Assembly (NCBI GenBank): GCA_028287455.1
Contig: JAQBPP010000073.1
Coordinates: 1 to 6,108 of the forward strand
DNA from: Bacilli bacterium
GTDB taxonomy: Bacteria > Bacillota > Bacilli > Tumebacillales > JAQBPP01
Length of the DNA stretch: 6,108 nucleotides
Direction of reading: 5' to 3'
The notes under the pieces are model-generated. The model did no database searches and had not been told where the DNA came from. It saw only the letters and a program-made list of their open reading frames with translations. Shown here piece after piece: positions 4,480 through 6,108 of the stretch. Position 1 is the first letter of the stretch. The number at the start of each line of letters is the position of its first letter. The translations under genes were made by a program, and so were the position numbers.

Positions 4480-6108
4480 ATGTCGATGCTCACAGAGCAG
4501 CAGCTAATCAGCTTTATGAAAGAGAAAGCGTACAAGCCAATGAACATTGACGAGTTAAGTCAAGCGCTGCCGGTTGACAGCAGTGATGAAATAGCTGAGT
4601 TAATTCTGCTGTTGAATCGTATGGAAGCCGATGGATTATTGGTGCGTACTCGAACAGATTGCTATGGGCTCCCTGACAAAATGAGTTTGGTCGTAGGAAC
4701 TGTGCAAGGCAAATCCAAGGGGTTTGCATTTGTTATTCCTGATTCACGTACAGAGCAAGATGTGTATATCAGCGCAGGGGATCTGGCAGGGGCACTGCAC
4801 GGTGATCGTGTGATTGCACGCGTACATAGAGAAAGCGCTGGGCCAAGGTTGGAAGGGGCCATCATTCGCATTCTGCAGCGGGCTGCCACCACAATAGTGG
4901 GCACTTTGTCTGCAACTGAACATTATGCAATGGTGCGTCCAGACGATCCACGTCTGTCGATTGAACTGTTTATTCCGCGCGAACAATTGGGCGGTGCTCA
5001 GAATGGGCAAAAGGTGGTCGCGGAGATCACCCGTTATCCGGAGGAGTTTCGCGCGCCGGAAGGACGAATTATTGAGGTGCTCGGAAACCCGGATGCGCCA
5101 GGGGTCGATATCCTCAGCATCATTCGGAAGTATGGACTGCCCGAAAAATTCCCGGATCAGGTATTAGAGGAAGCCGACCGCGTGTCAGAAACAATTCGCG
5201 AGGAAGAGATGCAAGGTCGCCGGGATTTGCGCGGTTTACGCATGGTGACCATTGACAGTGAACACGCTAAAGACCTGGATGATGCAGTCAGTGTGGAGCG
5301 GTTACAGAGTGGCAACATTGTGCTTGGCGTCCACATTGCCGACGTGAGCTATTACGTCCGGGAAGGGTCGGCGCTTGATCAGGAGGCATTAAACCGCGGC
5401 ACTTCTGTTTATTTGGTGGATCGCGTGATCCCCATGCTGCCGCACCGATTGTCCAATGGCATTTGTTCCTTGAATCCGCAGGTGGATCGTTTAGCGTTAA
5501 CTTGTGAGATGGAGTGGCATCCCTCTGGAGAGCGTGTCAGGCATGAGATTTATCCATCTGTCATTCGAACAACCGAACGCATGACGTATGAAAACGTGAA
5601 AAAAATTCTGATCGACCAAACGCCGGAACTGATGCAGCGCTATAAGGAATTAGTCGATGATTTTGTGCTGATGGAAGATCTGGCCATGAAACTGCGCGCC
5701 AGGCGAATGAAGCGCGGCGCAGTTGACTTCGATTTTCCTGAAACCAAAGTTCTCGTAGACGCAGAGGGAAAGCCCACTGGCATCGTTAAACGGGAGCGCT
5801 CGATCGCTGAGCAAATCATTGAAGAATTCATGCTGGCCGCGAATGAAACAGTAGCCGAGGAGTTTCATCGTTTAGGCATGCCCTTTCTGTATCGGGTGCA
5901 TGAGCAGCCTGATGAAGAACGCATTCGATCGCTGGGCGAGTTTGTGCACAACTTCGGATACTCCACCCGCAGTCTCGTTCGAACTGCAGGACAAGCAGAG
6001 GATGCAGACTCCCGCAGCGTATCGCCCAAAGCACTGCAGCAGCTGCTCGAGCAAGTCAAAGGCAAGCCGGAAGAACGGATCATTTCCACTGTTACACTGC
6101 GTTCGATG
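4480..6108 (+). CDS. rnr: Ribonuclease R, N-terminal 543 residues (3' end outside window)
   Basis: RNase R is a processive 3'-to-5' exoribonuclease of the RNB family that degrades structured RNA and, with tmRNA/SmpB, defective messages. The frame stays open from ATG 4480 to the last base (543 codons); the family is usually about 700-800 residues. An N-terminal winged-helix-like region (about 1-65) is followed by cold-shock-like RNA-binding domains at about 70-116 (GTVQGKSKGFAFVIPD, then DVYISAGDLAGALHGDRV) and about 140-188. The RNB catalytic domain begins near 250. Its metal-binding aspartates are Asp259, Asp265, Asp267 and Asp268 in TIDSEHAKDLDDAV. GVHIADVSYYV (283-293) and VIPMLPHRLSNGICSLNP (316-333) are diagnostic of RNase R. 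Asp-to-His at 262 within the aspartate motif is a little unusual but is not a metal-ligand position. The end of the RNB domain, the S1 domain and the basic tail lie beyond the window. It is separated from secG by a terminator and has its own likely promoter. Confidence 0.97.
   Translation, partial: MSMLTEQQLISFMKEKAYKPMNIDELSQALPVDSSDEIAELILLLNRMEADGLLVRTRTDCYGLPDKMSLVVGTVQGKSKGFAFVIPDSRTEQDVYISAGDLAGALHGDRVIARVHRESAGPRLEGAIIRILQRAATTIVGTLSATEHYAMVRPDDPRLSIELFIPREQLGGAQNGQKVVAEITRYPEEFRAPEGRIIEVLGNPDAPGVDILSIIRKYGLPEKFPDQVLEEADRVSETIREEEMQGRRDLRGLRMVTIDSEHAKDLDDAVSVERLQSGNIVLGVHIADVSYYVREGSALDQEALNRGTSVYLVDRVIPMLPHRLSNGICSLNPQVDRLALTCEMEWHPSGERVRHEIYPSVIRTTERMTYENVKKILIDQTPELMQRYKELVDDFVLMEDLAMKLRARRMKRGAVDFDFPETKVLVDAEGKPTGIVKRERSIAEQIIEEFMLAANETVAEEFHRLGMPFLYRVHEQPDEERIRSLGEFVHNFGYSTRSLVRTAGQAEDADSRSVSPKALQQLLEQVKGKPEERIISTVTLRSM

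Noticed and set aside
1..6108. A novel defence, mobile or biosynthetic system hidden in the window
   Set aside because: Coding density is high and every gene belongs to a well-known housekeeping family. Gaps are short and explained by promoters, ribosome sites and a terminator. No inverted-repeat-bounded element, repeat array or unexplained open frame remains.

Overview
This window looks like chromosomal housekeeping DNA from a Gram-positive member of the Bacillota (class Bacilli or a close relative). The evidence is the gene order pgk-tpiA-gpmI-eno-secG-rnr, strong AAGGAGG-type ribosome binding sites before every complete gene, a TTG start codon, SigA-type promoters including an extended -10, and a cofactor-independent (Mn-type) phosphoglycerate mutase. 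Base composition appears balanced by eye rather than AT-rich. That would suit Alicyclobacillaceae-like or other environmental Bacilli better than Bacillus subtilis itself, but this placement is a low-confidence inference.

Layout, all on the + strand: (1) the last 96 residues of phosphoglycerate kinase (1-293); (2) complete triosephosphate isomerase (321-1100); (3) complete phosphoglycerate mutase (1097-2662), overlapping tpiA by 4 bases; (4) complete enolase (2692-3981); (5) a 99-base gap holding a good SigA promoter; (6) secG, the small SecYEG channel subunit (4081-4317), with a TTG start; (7) a strong intrinsic terminator (4355-4391); (8) promoter candidates for the next unit; (9) the first 543 codons of RNase R (4480-6108), which runs off the window. 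No gene-free stretch exceeds 300 bases. The two larger gaps (3982-4080 and 4318-4479) are filled mostly by promoter, terminator and ribosome-binding signals.

The first four genes encode consecutive or linked steps of the lower half of glycolysis: 1,3-BPG to 3-PG, DHAP/GAP interconversion, 3-PG to 2-PG, and 2-PG to PEP. They are packed tightly enough (27-base gap, 4-base overlap, 29-base gap) to be one operon, whose promoter and probable gapA/regulator genes lie upstream of the window. I see no intrinsic terminator between eno and secG, so secG may be transcribed both by read-through and from its own promoter. The terminator after secG closes that unit, and rnr begins a new one.

I found no mobile element, CRISPR array, RNA gene, toxin-antitoxin or defence system, and no sign of a previously undescribed system. 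All long minus-strand or alternative-frame open frames are shadows of the genes listed. The findings are modest regulatory and architectural observations.
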